From positions 1-10,622 of the forward strand of contig SKPY01000345.1 in assembly GCA_007119305.1 (NCBI GenBank): 10,622 nucleotides of DNA, in the 5' to 3' direction. A program made the position numbers and the translations under genes. The notes under the pieces are model-generated. The model worked only from the letters and a program-made list of their open reading frames with translations. It was not told where the DNA came from and did not search any database. Positions 1 to 6,834 of the stretch are shown here, piece after piece; position 1 is the stretch's first letter, and the number at the start of each line of letters is the position of its first letter. This stretch comes from Nitriliruptorales bacterium (GTDB lineage: Bacteria; Actinomycetota; Nitriliruptoria; Euzebyales; Egibacteraceae).

Positions 1-1
1 C

Positions 2-916
2 CGCCTCGCGCGCTGGCGCGCGTGGCTCGGTCGCGCCGCCGCCGCGCCGCCGGCGGCTCCACCGTCTGGGCCCCTGCCAGCTGCGCCCCGGTTCTCCCTT
101 GACGAGGCAGCTCACGGCAGGGCCGTCGAGCGCGCCCAGGGCTGGATCGCCGCCGGCGACCTCTACCAGCTCAACCTCACGCTCCAGGTGGCGGTCCCAT
201 GGTCAGCGGGCGGCGCAGCCCTTGCCCGCCGGCTGTGGTGCGCGAACCCGCACGCGGCGCACGCGGCCTACCTGAACCTGCCCGAGGCAGCGCTCGTCTC
301 CGTCTCGCCCGAGACGTTCGTGCAGACCACCGGGGACCGCATCACGATGCGCCCCATCAAAGGGACCCGGCCGCGCGCGTCCGACCCGGTGGCGGATCGC
401 GCGCTGGGGCGGGCGCTCGCCGGCAGCGCCAAGGACCACGCCGAGCACGTCATGATCGTCGACCTGGTCCGCAACGACCTCGGTCGCGTCTGCACCGTCG
501 CCAGCATCGCGGTCTCCGAGCTCGCCGCGCTGGAGCCCCACCCCACCGTGTGGCACCTCACGTCGACGATCGACGGCACGCTGCGTGACGACGTGGGGCT
601 CGGCGGGCTGCTCGCGGCGACCTTCCCGTGCGGGTCGGTCACCGGCACGCCGAAGCGGATGGCGTGGGAGCGCATCAGGCGTCTGGAGCCGGTGCGTCGT
701 GGGGTGTACTGCGGCAGCATCGGGGTCGTCGCGCGCGGGCTCGTGGACCTGTCGGTGGCGATCCGCACCGCCGTCGTGGCGCGCGGCGTCGCGAGCTACG
801 GCACCGGCGGCGCCATCGTCGCCGACTCGGATCCCGGCGAGGAGTGGGCCGAGGCGATGGCCAAGGCGTCGGCGTTCCTGCGCGCCGTCTCTGCCGCGGC
901 GCTGCCGGTCGGCTGA
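2..916 (+). CDS. pabB: Aminodeoxychorismate synthase component I (PabB-type chorismate-binding enzyme), 5' partial
   Basis: Chorismate-binding enzyme that, with a glutamine amidotransferase partner, would aminate chorismate to 4-amino-4-deoxychorismate for folate synthesis. The frame is open from base 2, so the start lies left of the window. About 304 codons are visible, the C-terminal catalytic part of a protein usually over 450 residues. Just after a Pro/Ala-rich stretch (about 44-95) comes the family segment AAGDLYQLNL. Then follow PIKGTRPR (353-376), IVDLVRNDLGRV, CGSVTGTPKRM and GGAIVADSDP, all in family order. The Lys in PIKGT is the residue that distinguishes PabB from anthranilate synthase TrpE, which has Ala there (PIAGT). 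This supports pabB over trpE, although the missing N-terminal half cannot be checked. No fused aminotransferase/lyase (PabC) domain follows; the protein ends right after the core. It converges with npdG, 39 bp away. Confidence 0.88.
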   Translation, partial: RLARWRAWLGRAAAAPPAAPPSGPLPAAPRFSLDEAAHGRAVERAQGWIAAGDLYQLNLTLQVAVPWSAGGAALARRLWCANPHAAHAAYLNLPEAALVSVSPETFVQTTGDRITMRPIKGTRPRASDPVADRALGRALAGSAKDHAEHVMIVDLVRNDLGRVCTVASIAVSELAALEPHPTVWHLTSTIDGTLRDDVGLGGLLAATFPCGSVTGTPKRMAWERIRRLEPVRRGVYCGSIGVVARGLVDLSVAIRTAVVARGVASYGTGGAIVADSDPGEEWAEAMAKASAFLRAVSAAALPVG

Positions 917-923
917 GCAGACG

Positions 924-939
924 CGCCCCGACCGGGGCG
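924..939. terminator. Possible bidirectional hairpin between convergent pabB and npdG
   Basis: A 6-bp perfect stem (CGCCCC / GGGGCG) with a 4-base loop lies in the 39-bp gap between the two convergent stop codons. It has no T-run on either strand, so an intrinsic terminator is only a guess. Its position between two gene ends is the main support. Confidence 0.3.
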
Positions 940-955
940 GGCTGGCCGCCGGGTG

Positions 956-1609
956 TCAGAGCTCGACGTCGGTCAGCCGGATGCTCGCATGCGCCTTGTA
1001 GCGCTTGTTGACCGCGATGAGCACCGCCGTGAGCTCCTCGACGGGACGGGACAGCCGCAGCGGTCCCGCGTCGACTGCCCGCAGGCCCGGGATCCCGCCG
1101 GCGAGTTCCGCCACGGTGGCCCGTGCGTCGGGATCGTCGCCGGTGAGCAGGGCGTCGGCGTTCACGGGGTCGGGGACGCGGAGCAGCGCGGGGGCCGAGA
1201 CGTTCTGGAACGCGCCGACGATCTTCGCACTCGGCACGAGGGCCTGCGCCTCCTCCGCCGCCGACCCGGCCTCGAGCAGCACCGGGTGCGGGCCACGCTC
1301 GTCGAACGCGAGGGCGTTGACGCAGGAGACGACCACCTTGCCCTCCAGCGCGGGGGCAAGCGCGGTGAGCGTCGGTCGCTGCGCCTCGTAGGGCACGGTG
1401 ATGAAGACGATGTCCGCTGCCGCCGCTGCGGGGTTCTCGACCCCGCCGACATCGACGTCGGGGTCCTTCGTGCGCACCTTGTCGACCGCCTCCGCGGCGC
1501 GCTCGGCCCGCCGCGAACCGATGAGCACCCGGTGGCCGGCCTGCGCGAGGCGCAGCCCCAGGCCACGTCCGAGCGGTCCGGTGCCGCCGAGGAACCCCAG
1601 TGTCTGCAT
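956..1609 (-). CDS. npdG: NADPH-dependent F420 reductase (F420H2:NADP+ oxidoreductase)
   Basis: Cytosolic enzyme that transfers hydride between coenzyme F420 and NADP(H), supplying reduced F420 in actinobacteria. The protein has 217 residues, the usual family length. The N-terminal Rossmann motif is GFLGGTGPLGRGL (residues 5-17). It is followed by GSRR (31-34), the expected NADP 2'-phosphate contact. Family segments continue as ITVPYEAQ, IVGAFQNVSA, TGDDPDARATV and VDAGPLRLSRPVEELT. The C-terminal ending NKRYKAHASIRLTDVEL resembles the actinobacterial branch. The ATG at 1609 has an AGGAG box (1616-1620) 6 nt upstream. ftsH lies 102 bp upstream on the same strand, but a promoter-like pair in that gap suggests separate transcription. 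No F420 biosynthesis genes (cofC/D/E/G/H) are nearby. A plain NADP-binding oxidoreductase of unknown substrate is the alternative; the full-length match pattern favours F420. Confidence 0.88.
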   Translation of the reverse strand: MQTLGFLGGTGPLGRGLGLRLAQAGHRVLIGSRRAERAAEAVDKVRTKDPDVDVGGVENPAAAAADIVFITVPYEAQRPTLTALAPALEGKVVVSCVNALAFDERGPHPVLLEAGSAAEEAQALVPSAKIVGAFQNVSAPALLRVPDPVNADALLTGDDPDARATVAELAGGIPGLRAVDAGPLRLSRPVEELTAVLIAVNKRYKAHASIRLTDVEL

Positions 1610-1635
1610 GCTCGACTCCTCTCAGAGGGGCGCTG

Positions 1636-1666
1636 ATCCTAGCCCCGCCACCGGTGAGACTTCCAA
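1636..1666 (-). promoter_or_regulatory. Candidate npdG promoter
   Basis: On the minus strand, TTGGAA (1666-1661) and TAGGAT (1641-1636) are separated by 19 bp. They resemble -35 and -10 boxes, and the predicted transcript would start about 20 nt before the npdG ATG. The spacer contains the perfect 8-bp palindrome CACCGGTG (1649-1656). The spacer is a little long, so this is tentative. Confidence 0.4.
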
Positions 1667-1711
1667 GCGCGGCTGGGCTTCGTGAGGCGTCGCGCAGGCA
1701 ACCCCGTGCGG

Positions 1712-3634
1712 CTACGCCATGCCGGCGTGCTGGTCCTCGCGTTCCTCTTCCTGCTGCTCAGTGGCGGCGGCGTCCGCCTCCGGCAGCCGCGATGCCATGC
1801 CGCGCCCGCGCAGGCGTGCCCGCTGCTCCTCGCCCACGGCCGAGCGCACCGCGTCGAGGGCCTCCTCACCCGTCAGCGACTCCTTCTCGACGAGCCGCTC
1901 GGCCATAGCGTCGAGGCCCGGCCGCAGATCCTTGAAGGCCCCGACGACCTCCTCGAGCGCCGTGGTGAGGATCTCGCGGACCTCCCGGTCGATCATCTCG
2001 GCCGTCGAATCGGAGTACTCGTGCCCACGGGTGAGCTCCTCGCCGAGGAACACCTGCCCGTCGTCGCCGTACCCGATCGGGCCCAGCTTGCCCATGCCGT
2101 ACTCACGGACCATCGCACGGGCGAGCTTCGTCGCCTGCACGAGGTCGTGCTGCCCGCCGGTGGTGGGCTGGCCGAGCACCACCATCTCTGCGGCACGACC
2201 GCCGAGCATGACCTTGAGCTTCGCGTCGAGATAGCTCCGCAGGTAGATGTGGCGCTCGTCGAGCGGCAGCTGCGTGGTCACGCCGAGGGCCATGCCCACC
2301 GGCAGCACGGTCACCTTGTAGACGGGGTCCGCCTCTGCTTCGAGGAACGCCGCGAGGGCGTGACCGCCCTCGTGGTAGGCCACCGCCCGCTTCTCCTCCT
2401 CGTCCAGGCGCAGGCTCGAGCGCTCCCGGCCGAGGGTCTGGCGCTCGCGCGACTGCTCGATGTCGCGCATGCGGATGACGTCGGAGCCGGAACGGACCGC
2501 GATGAGCGCGGCTTCGTTGATGAGGTTGCGCAGGTCGGCGCCGCTCATGCCCGGCGTGCCGCGGGCGAGCACCGCGAGGTCCACGTCGTCGCCGATCGGC
2601 TTGCCCTTCGTGTGGACCTTCAGGATCTCGATGCGCTCCTCGAGGGTCGGCAGCGGGACCACGATCTGCCGGTCGAACCGCCCGGGCCGCTGGAGGGCGG
2701 GGTCGAGGACGTCGGGGCGGTTCGTGGCCGCCATGATGACGACGCCCTCGCTGCCCTCGAAGCCGTCGATCTCGCCCAGCATCTGGTTCAGGGTCTGCTC
2801 GCGCTCGTCGTGCCCTCCACCAAGTCCTGCCCCGCGCTTCCGGCCGATCGAGTCGAGCTCGTCGATGAAGACGATGCAGGGGGCGTTCTGCCGCGCCGTC
2901 TTGAACATGTCCCGGACCCGGCTCGCACCGACGCCGACGAACATCTCCATGAAGTCGCTGCCGGTCACGGAGATGAAGGGGACGCCCGCCTCCCCGGCGA
3001 CCGCCTTGGCCAGCAGCGTCTTGCCGGTGCCCGGTGGGCCGACCAGCAGCATGCCCTTCGGGACTTCGGCCCCCGCCTTGCGGAAGCGGTCGGGCTCCCG
3101 CAGGAACGACACGACCTCCTGCACTTCCTCCTTCACCTCGCGGTAGCCCGCGACGTCGTCGAAGCGCGTGGCGGGCTCGTGCGGCTTGTAGACCTTGGCC
3201 TTGGACTTGCCGATCGACCCCAACGGGCCCATCTGCCCCCGCGCCTGGCGGTTCATGTAGAAGATGAAGCCCAGGAAGATCAGCAGCGGCAGCGACCACA
3301 GCAGCACGAAGCCCCAGATGCCGTCGGCTTCAACCTCCGCGTCGATCGCCACGCCGTGCTCTTCGAGCATGTGCTCGATGCGCCCGTCCTGGCCCACCAC
3401 GAGCTCCGGGGGCAGCACGGTCGAGAAGGTCTCCTCCTCTTCCGCTTCGACGAACTGGCCTTCGACGTTCTGGCCGGTGATCACCACCGAGTCGACCCTG
3501 CCCTCGGCCACCGCCTCCTTGAACTCCGAGTACGGCATGTGGTCCGTCGGCTGCGTGAATCCGGTGAAGACCACGAGCAGCAGCAGCACCAGCATCATGC
3601 CGGTGAGCAGACGAATTCGGGTCTGGCGATCCAC
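1712..3634 (-). CDS. ftsH: ATP-dependent zinc metalloprotease FtsH
   Basis: Membrane-anchored AAA+ protease that extracts and degrades membrane and short-lived cytosolic proteins as a hexamer. From the GTG at 3634 it has 640 residues: TM1 about 10-27, an acidic extracytoplasmic segment to about 105, TM2 about 106-127, then the AAA domain. Walker A is GPPGTGKT (199-206), the pore loop is MFVGVG (231-236), Walker B is IVFIDELD (254-261), and the second-region arginines are in RPGRFDR (316-322). The zinc site is HEGGH (421-425, usually HEAGH), with the third ligand Asp497 in TTGGQHD. The end is a hydrophilic Glu/Gln tail. I prefer the GTG at 3634 because GCGAGG (3641-3646) sits 6 nt upstream and TM1 follows directly. 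An in-frame GTG at 3709 would add 25 Arg-rich residues, but it has only a poorly spaced box and lies upstream of the predicted transcript start. The usual actinobacterial neighbours (tilS, hpt, folE) are absent. Confidence 0.96.
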   Translation of the reverse strand: MDRQTRIRLLTGMMLVLLLLVVFTGFTQPTDHMPYSEFKEAVAEGRVDSVVITGQNVEGQFVEAEEEETFSTVLPPELVVGQDGRIEHMLEEHGVAIDAEVEADGIWGFVLLWSLPLLIFLGFIFYMNRQARGQMGPLGSIGKSKAKVYKPHEPATRFDDVAGYREVKEEVQEVVSFLREPDRFRKAGAEVPKGMLLVGPPGTGKTLLAKAVAGEAGVPFISVTGSDFMEMFVGVGASRVRDMFKTARQNAPCIVFIDELDSIGRKRGAGLGGGHDEREQTLNQMLGEIDGFEGSEGVVIMAATNRPDVLDPALQRPGRFDRQIVVPLPTLEERIEILKVHTKGKPIGDDVDLAVLARGTPGMSGADLRNLINEAALIAVRSGSDVIRMRDIEQSRERQTLGRERSSLRLDEEEKRAVAYHEGGHALAAFLEAEADPVYKVTVLPVGMALGVTTQLPLDERHIYLRSYLDAKLKVMLGGRAAEMVVLGQPTTGGQHDLVQATKLARAMVREYGMGKLGPIGYGDDGQVFLGEELTRGHEYSDSTAEMIDREVREILTTALEEVVGAFKDLRPGLDAMAERLVEKESLTGEEALDAVRSAVGEEQRARLRGRGMASRLPEADAAATEQQEEEREDQHAGMA

Positions 3635-3640
3635 TACGAT

Positions 3641-3646
3641 CCTCGC
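3641..3646 (-). promoter_or_regulatory. Shine-Dalgarno site deciding the ftsH start
   Basis: GCGAGG on the minus strand lies 6 nt before the GTG at 3634. This spacing makes 3634 the better start than the further-upstream GTG at 3709. Confidence 0.6.
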
Positions 3647-3711
3647 TCGTCGGCGACAGCCGCGCGACGGCACGGCAGTCAACCCCACCGTACCCGCGTC
3701 GGTCGGCACTC

Positions 3712-3740
3712 ACCCTAGTCGCCGTGTGCGCTGCGGTCGA
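3712..3740 (-). promoter_or_regulatory. Candidate ftsH promoter
   Basis: On the minus strand, TCGACC (3740-3735) and TAGGGT (3717-3712) are spaced by exactly 17 bp. The -10 fits the actinobacterial TANNNT pattern, and the -35 matches TTGACA at four of six positions. Transcription would begin near 3705, giving a leader of about 70 nt to the GTG at 3634. Confidence 0.4.
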
Positions 3741-3793
3741 CCGCTCCTGTCAACCCCGGCAGGCGTCGCCCGGGCGGGGTCCCGGCCGTTTCG

Positions 3794-3799
3794 TACAGT
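3794..3799 (+). promoter_or_regulatory. Possible -10 box for nadB
   Basis: TACAGT fits TANNNT and lies about 60 bp before the nadB TTG. No convincing -35 is found at 16-18 bp upstream. It is the best AT-containing hexamer in this otherwise very GC-rich stretch, so confidence is low. Confidence 0.25.
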
Positions 3800-3846
3800 G
3801 GGTGCTGCAGCCCGGCACGCGAGCTCTGCGGGCCACGACCACCACC

Positions 3847-3852
3847 GGAGGA
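3847..3852 (+). promoter_or_regulatory. Shine-Dalgarno site deciding the nadB TTG start
   Basis: GGAGGA lies 6 nt before the TTG at 3859. It is a near-perfect ribosome binding site, and it rules out the upstream in-frame start near 3724. Confidence 0.75.
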
Positions 3853-3858
3853 CGTCAC

Positions 3859-5475
3859 TTGCCTGCCAGCCTGCCCGAGCACGTCGCCGCCGGCTCGACG
3901 CTCCGCGCCGACGTCCTCATCGTGGGCGCCGGCGTGGCGGGGCTGGTGACCGCGCTGGACCTCCTCGACCTGCAGCCGGGAGCGCGCATCGCCGTGCTCG
4001 ACAAGGGCACGCTCGGCAGTACGGGCTCCACCCCCCTGGCTCAGGGGGGCATGGCGGCTGCCCTCGGGCCCGGCGACAGCTCGGCGCTGCACGCGGAGGA
4101 CACCCTCCGCGCCGGCGATGGCCTCTGCGACCCGGCCGCGGTACGCGTCATGGCGGCCGAAGCCCCCGCCCGCATCGGCGACCTCGTCCGGCGGGGCGCC
4201 CGCTTCGACCGCGAGGGGGACGGCACCCTCCATCTGGCACGGGAGGGCGCGCAGAGCGTCGCACGGTGCGTCCACGCGGCGGACGCGACGGGCGCGGAGA
4301 TCTTCCGGACGCTGCGCACAGCCGCGGCCGCTCGCGTGACGCGCCTGCAGGGGATCGCCTGCGAGCTGATCGAGAGCCCCGCGGACGCCGCCCCCCGGAT
4401 CTCGGGCGTGTGGGCGCTGCTCGACGCGGTCGACGCCGCGCCTTCGGGGCCGCGCCAGGAGGGCGGGCTGGTCTGCCTTCGAGCCCACGCGGTCGTGCTC
4501 GCCACGGGCGGCTGCGGCGGTTTGTTCGCGCTGACGACCAACCGTCCCGGGGCTACCGCCGACGGCGTCGCGCTGGCCGCGCGGGCGCGCGCGGCACTCA
4601 TCGACCTCGAGTTCGTGCAGTTCCACCCCACGGCCCTGCGCACCGACGAGGACGGGTTCGGCCGCCTGCTCCTCACCGAGGCGCTGCGCGGGGCTGGGGC
4701 GGTGCTCGTGGACCGGCACGGGCGGCGTTTCATGCCCGAGCGGCATCCCGACGCGGAGCTCGCGCCCCGGCACGTGGTCACGAAGGCCATCCTCGACCAT
4801 GCCGACGGCGCCTGGCTCGACGCCACGCACCTGGGAGCCGACCGCATCGCCGCGGAGTTCCCCACCGCCGCGCACGGGCTGCGCCACCACGGGCTCGACC
4901 TCGCCAGGGAGCCGGTGCCGGTCGCCCCGGCTCAGCACTACATGATCGGTGGGATCGCCACCGACCTGTGGGGAGCCACGAGCCTTCCGGGCCTGTACGC
5001 CGCCGGTGAGACGGCCTGCACCGGCGTGCACGGCGCCAACCGGATGGCAGGCAACTCGCTGGCGCAAGCCTGCGTCGTCGGCCACCGGATCGCACGCACG
5101 CTCGCAGCGGCGCCACCCCCCCGCGACACGGCGTTCGACCCCGACCCCCCCACGTTCGCTCGCAACGGGGACCCGAACGCCCATGCCCTGCACGACGGGC
5201 TCCGCCGGACCATGTCCGCCGGGGCCGGGCCGATCCGCACCGGCCGCACCCTCGACAGCAGTGCCCGGACGCTGGACGACCTTGCGGCCGCGGCCGGGCC
5301 GGCGCCTGCGGCAACGCGCGCGTCCGTGGAGGTCCACCAGGCGCTGCAGGTCGCCCGCACGATCGTGCGGGCTGCCCGCCTGCGTGAGGAGTCGCGCGGG
5401 GTGCACTGGCGCGATGACATCCCCCAGCGGCGGGTGGAATGGGCCGGTGTCCGCCTGCGGTTGGGCGGGCACTGA
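3859..5475 (+). CDS. nadB: L-aspartate oxidase (NadB)
   Basis: FAD enzyme that oxidises L-aspartate to iminoaspartate, the first step of de novo NAD synthesis; quinolinate synthase NadA takes the product. With the TTG start it has 538 residues, the normal family length. The FAD-binding GAGVAGL is at 23-29. It is followed by the family stretch STPLAQGGMAAAL, then HAEDTLRAGDGLCD, HAADATGAEIF, LATGGCGGLF, EFVQFHPTAL and LTEALRGAGAVLVD. PRHVV and HYMIGGIATD then carry the expected substrate-binding Arg and His. The signature GLYAAGETACTGVHGANRMAG is close to the family form, although the usual ANRLASNSLLE ending reads ANRMAGNSLAQ here. A succinate dehydrogenase or fumarate reductase flavoprotein is excluded by the NadB-specific ACTGVHGANR segment. 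nadA and nadC are not beside it. It diverges from ftsH and converges with the iclR-type gene, 31 bp away. Confidence 0.95.
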   Translation: MPASLPEHVAAGSTLRADVLIVGAGVAGLVTALDLLDLQPGARIAVLDKGTLGSTGSTPLAQGGMAAALGPGDSSALHAEDTLRAGDGLCDPAAVRVMAAEAPARIGDLVRRGARFDREGDGTLHLAREGAQSVARCVHAADATGAEIFRTLRTAAAARVTRLQGIACELIESPADAAPRISGVWALLDAVDAAPSGPRQEGGLVCLRAHAVVLATGGCGGLFALTTNRPGATADGVALAARARAALIDLEFVQFHPTALRTDEDGFGRLLLTEALRGAGAVLVDRHGRRFMPERHPDAELAPRHVVTKAILDHADGAWLDATHLGADRIAAEFPTAAHGLRHHGLDLAREPVPVAPAQHYMIGGIATDLWGATSLPGLYAAGETACTGVHGANRMAGNSLAQACVVGHRIARTLAAAPPPRDTAFDPDPPTFARNGDPNAHALHDGLRRTMSAGAGPIRTGRTLDSSARTLDDLAAAAGPAPAATRASVEVHQALQVARTIVRAARLREESRGVHWRDDIPQRRVEWAGVRLRLGGH

Positions 5476-5506
5476 GCTAGGCCCTCGCCCGCGTCCCCCG
5501 ACGGAC

Positions 5507-6262
5507 TCAGGTGAGGCTGCGCTTGGCCTCGGCGCCGTGGTACCCCAGCCGCCGTGAGATCTCGAGGGCGACCGCACGCACGCGGGGACCCAGGGCCACC
5601 GGGTCGGACAGGCGGGGTGAGGGCGCGACCACACCGATCGTCGCGATGGGGCGGCCCGTGCGGTCGAGGATCGTCGAGGCGACGCCCGAGGCGCCGCGCT
5701 CGAGCTCATCGGCGGAGATGGCGAAGCCGCGGTTGCGGCTCGCCTCGACCTCCGCCGCGACCGTCGGGTTGGCCGGTACGAGCTGCGCACGGTCCTCTGG
5801 CTCGAGAAACGCGAGCAGCGCCCGGCCGTGCGCGCCGATGTGCAGGGGATGGCGGAAGCCGACGTGGTAGCCGACCCGCACGAACAACCCCGGGGGCTCG
5901 ACGCGATCGACGACCACGACGTCCTGGCGGTCGCGGACCGCGAGGCACACCGCCTCTCTGGTCTGCTCCATCAGCAGACGCATGCCGGGCAACGCGAGCC
6001 TGCGAACCTCCAGCCCGCGGCTCGCACGCGATCCGAGCTCGACGAGAGCGACCCCGAGATGGAAGCGCCGGGTCTCCGGGTCACGCACGACGAACCCCGT
6101 GTCGCTGAGGGTCTCGAGCAGGCGGTAGAGCACGGCACGGTCGAGGTCGGTCGCCTCAGCCAGCTCGGCCACCGTGGCGCCGTCCGCGGCCGCGCCCAGG
6201 GCGTTCAGGACCGACAGCCCACGCGCGAGTGTCCGTGAGCCGTTGGAGCCCGCTTCAGCCAC
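5507..6262 (-). CDS. IclR-family transcriptional regulator
   Basis: DNA-binding regulator with an N-terminal winged helix-turn-helix (about residues 9-70; helix region DRAVLYRLLETLSDTGFV) and a C-terminal IclR effector domain. Effector-domain marks are HIGAHGRALLAFL, RGFAISADELERGASGVAS and GRPIATIGVVAPSPRL. I chose the GTG at 6262 (251 residues) because the purine-rich run AGGGAGGGAGAGGGA lies immediately upstream (6266-6280). In-frame GTGs at 6286 and 6295 would add only 8 or 11 residues and have no such site. The ligand cannot be predicted from the sequence. Family members often control catabolic genes and their own transcription. Here the neighbours are nadB (convergent) and a small Cys/His open frame (divergent), neither an obvious catabolic target. 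Confidence 0.9.
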   Translation of the reverse strand: MAEAGSNGSRTLARGLSVLNALGAAADGATVAELAEATDLDRAVLYRLLETLSDTGFVVRDPETRRFHLGVALVELGSRASRGLEVRRLALPGMRLLMEQTREAVCLAVRDRQDVVVVDRVEPPGLFVRVGYHVGFRHPLHIGAHGRALLAFLEPEDRAQLVPANPTVAAEVEASRNRGFAISADELERGASGVASTILDRTGRPIATIGVVAPSPRLSDPVALGPRVRAVALEISRRLGYHGAEAKRSLT

Positions 6263-6345
6263 CGGTCCCTCTCCCTCCCTACGCACGCGCAGCACAGCCG
6301 ATGGTCACGCAAGGCGAGGCATGAGCCCGCGCCGTGACGCAGGCG

Positions 6346-6374
6346 AGTCTTTCGTTCCGGTGCGCCGTCGTCAA
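6346..6374 (-). promoter_or_regulatory. Candidate promoter of the IclR-family gene
   Basis: TTGACG (6374-6369, minus strand) is a good -35. The hexamer 17 bp downstream, AAGACT (6351-6346), is a weak -10. Transcription would start about 75 nt before the GTG at 6262. Confidence 0.3.
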
Positions 6375-6420
6375 GCCCCGGACACGCATGATTCCGGCTG
6401 CTGCGGGTAAGGGTCGGGTT

Positions 6421-6436
6421 GCGCACACCTGTGCGC
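6421..6436. promoter_or_regulatory. 16-bp inverted repeat, possible operator
   Basis: GCGCACA and TGTGCGC are perfect 7-bp arms around a 2-bp centre. A 2-nt gap is too tight for an RNA hairpin, so a protein-binding palindrome is the more natural reading. It sits upstream of the iclR-type gene's candidate -35 and 42 bp before the ribosome binding site of the small open frame. Binding by the adjacent regulator is inference only. Confidence 0.4.
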
Positions 6437-6437
6437 T

Positions 6438-6456
6438 CTCGGCAAACCTCGCCGAG
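6438..6456. repeat. Second inverted repeat adjoining the 6421-6436 palindrome
   Basis: CTCGGC and GCCGAG form a perfect 6-bp stem with a 7-base loop, one base beyond the first palindrome. It could be a second operator half, a leader hairpin, or chance in GC-rich DNA. Confidence 0.3.
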
Positions 6457-6489
6457 CTTCCCCGACGCCACATGATCCGGAGTGCTGCC

Positions 6490-6684
6490 ATGGCAGGGTC
6501 CACCCCGAGACGCAGAACCGAGCGCGCGATGATGATGCGCAGCGGGCCCGCGCTCAACCAGTTCGACCCCGACCGCCAGTGTGCCCATCCGGCGTGCCAG
6601 GCTCGCCTGTCACGCTACAACCCGAATCGCACCTGCGCGGCGCACGGCGGCTGGCAGGAGTCGCCTGTCAAGGCACGCACCTAG
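6490..6684 (+). CDS. Small Cys/His zinc-motif protein, hypothetical
   Basis: A 64-codon open frame, too small and odd to assign a function. The N-terminal third is basic (STPRRRTERA). The C-terminal half carries C-x4-C, then LSRYNPNRTC, then C-x2-H. Together this is C-x4-C-x10-C-x2-H, a plausible single zinc-binding knuckle. A short xLSxYNPxxxC-type segment of this kind is familiar to me from small actinobacterial proteins and regulator N-termini; this is recollection, not a search result. I chose the ATG at 6490 because GGAG (6479-6482) lies 7 nt upstream. The internal ATGs at 6529, 6532 and 6535 are alternatives that would keep the whole Cys/His motif (51 residues). It sits alone between the IclR-type gene (divergent) and clpP (same strand, 150 bp downstream). 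Four metal ligands in order inside a ribosome-site-preceded frame argue against chance. Confidence 0.62.
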   Translation: MAGSTPRRRTERAMMMRSGPALNQFDPDRQCAHPACQARLSRYNPNRTCAAHGGWQESPVKART

Positions 6685-6720
6685 CTGGCGTACCCTGACG
6701 CATCCGAGCACCCTCCAGGC

Positions 6721-6733
6721 GGCCCTTGGGGCC
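6721..6733 (+). terminator. Possible short hairpin downstream of the small Cys/His frame
   Basis: GGCCC and GGGCC pair around a 3-base loop, 37 bp after the stop at 6684 and before the candidate clpP promoter. There is no T-run and the stem is short, so support is weak. The remaining intergenic DNA around it (6685-6834) holds only the clpP promoter and leader. Confidence 0.2.
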
Positions 6734-6753
6734 CGGCTCTGCGCAGGTGCCGC

Positions 6754-6762
6754 TGCTAGGCT
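6754..6762 (+). promoter_or_regulatory. Candidate extended -10 promoter of clpP
   Basis: TGCTAGGCT combines a TG extension with the -10 hexamer TAGGCT (6757-6762, TANNNT). No good -35 is seen, as expected for an extended -10 site. The transcript would start near 6769, leaving a leader of about 65 nt. The leader begins with a possible 5-bp hairpin, GCCGT / ACGGC (6769-6783). Confidence 0.4.
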
Positions 6763-6834
6763 GGCCCCGCCGTACACCACGGCAGCGCACCACTCGGGCG
6801 CGACAGCCAGCAGGCAGCCACAGGAGGCCGCTAC

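Noticed and set aside
1682..3718. Long open frame on the plus strand opposite ftsH
   Set aside because: High-GC antisense shadow: His/Leu/Arg/Asp-rich with no family motifs, while the minus strand has complete FtsH motifs.
3767..3776. 10-bp palindrome CGCCCGGGCG upstream of nadB
   Set aside because: Pure G/C self-complementarity is expected by chance at this base composition, with no second copy or spacing to support an operator.
5476..5506. Terminator between nadB and the IclR gene
   Set aside because: Only a 4-bp GTCC/GGAC pairing is present and there is no T-run; not enough to call.
3715..5790. Long minus-strand open frame opposite nadB
   Set aside because: Arg/Gly/Ala-rich with no recognisable domain, and it spans nadB plus the end of the IclR gene on conflicting evidence.
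6334..6489. N-terminal extension of the small Cys/His frame
   Set aside because: It would run through the inverted repeats and the iclR promoter candidate and has no ribosome site; the ATG at 6490 has one at proper spacing.
6205..6588. Minus-strand open frames in the iclR upstream region
   Set aside because: No ribosome site or recognisable motif, and they overlap the IclR gene start and the small frame.
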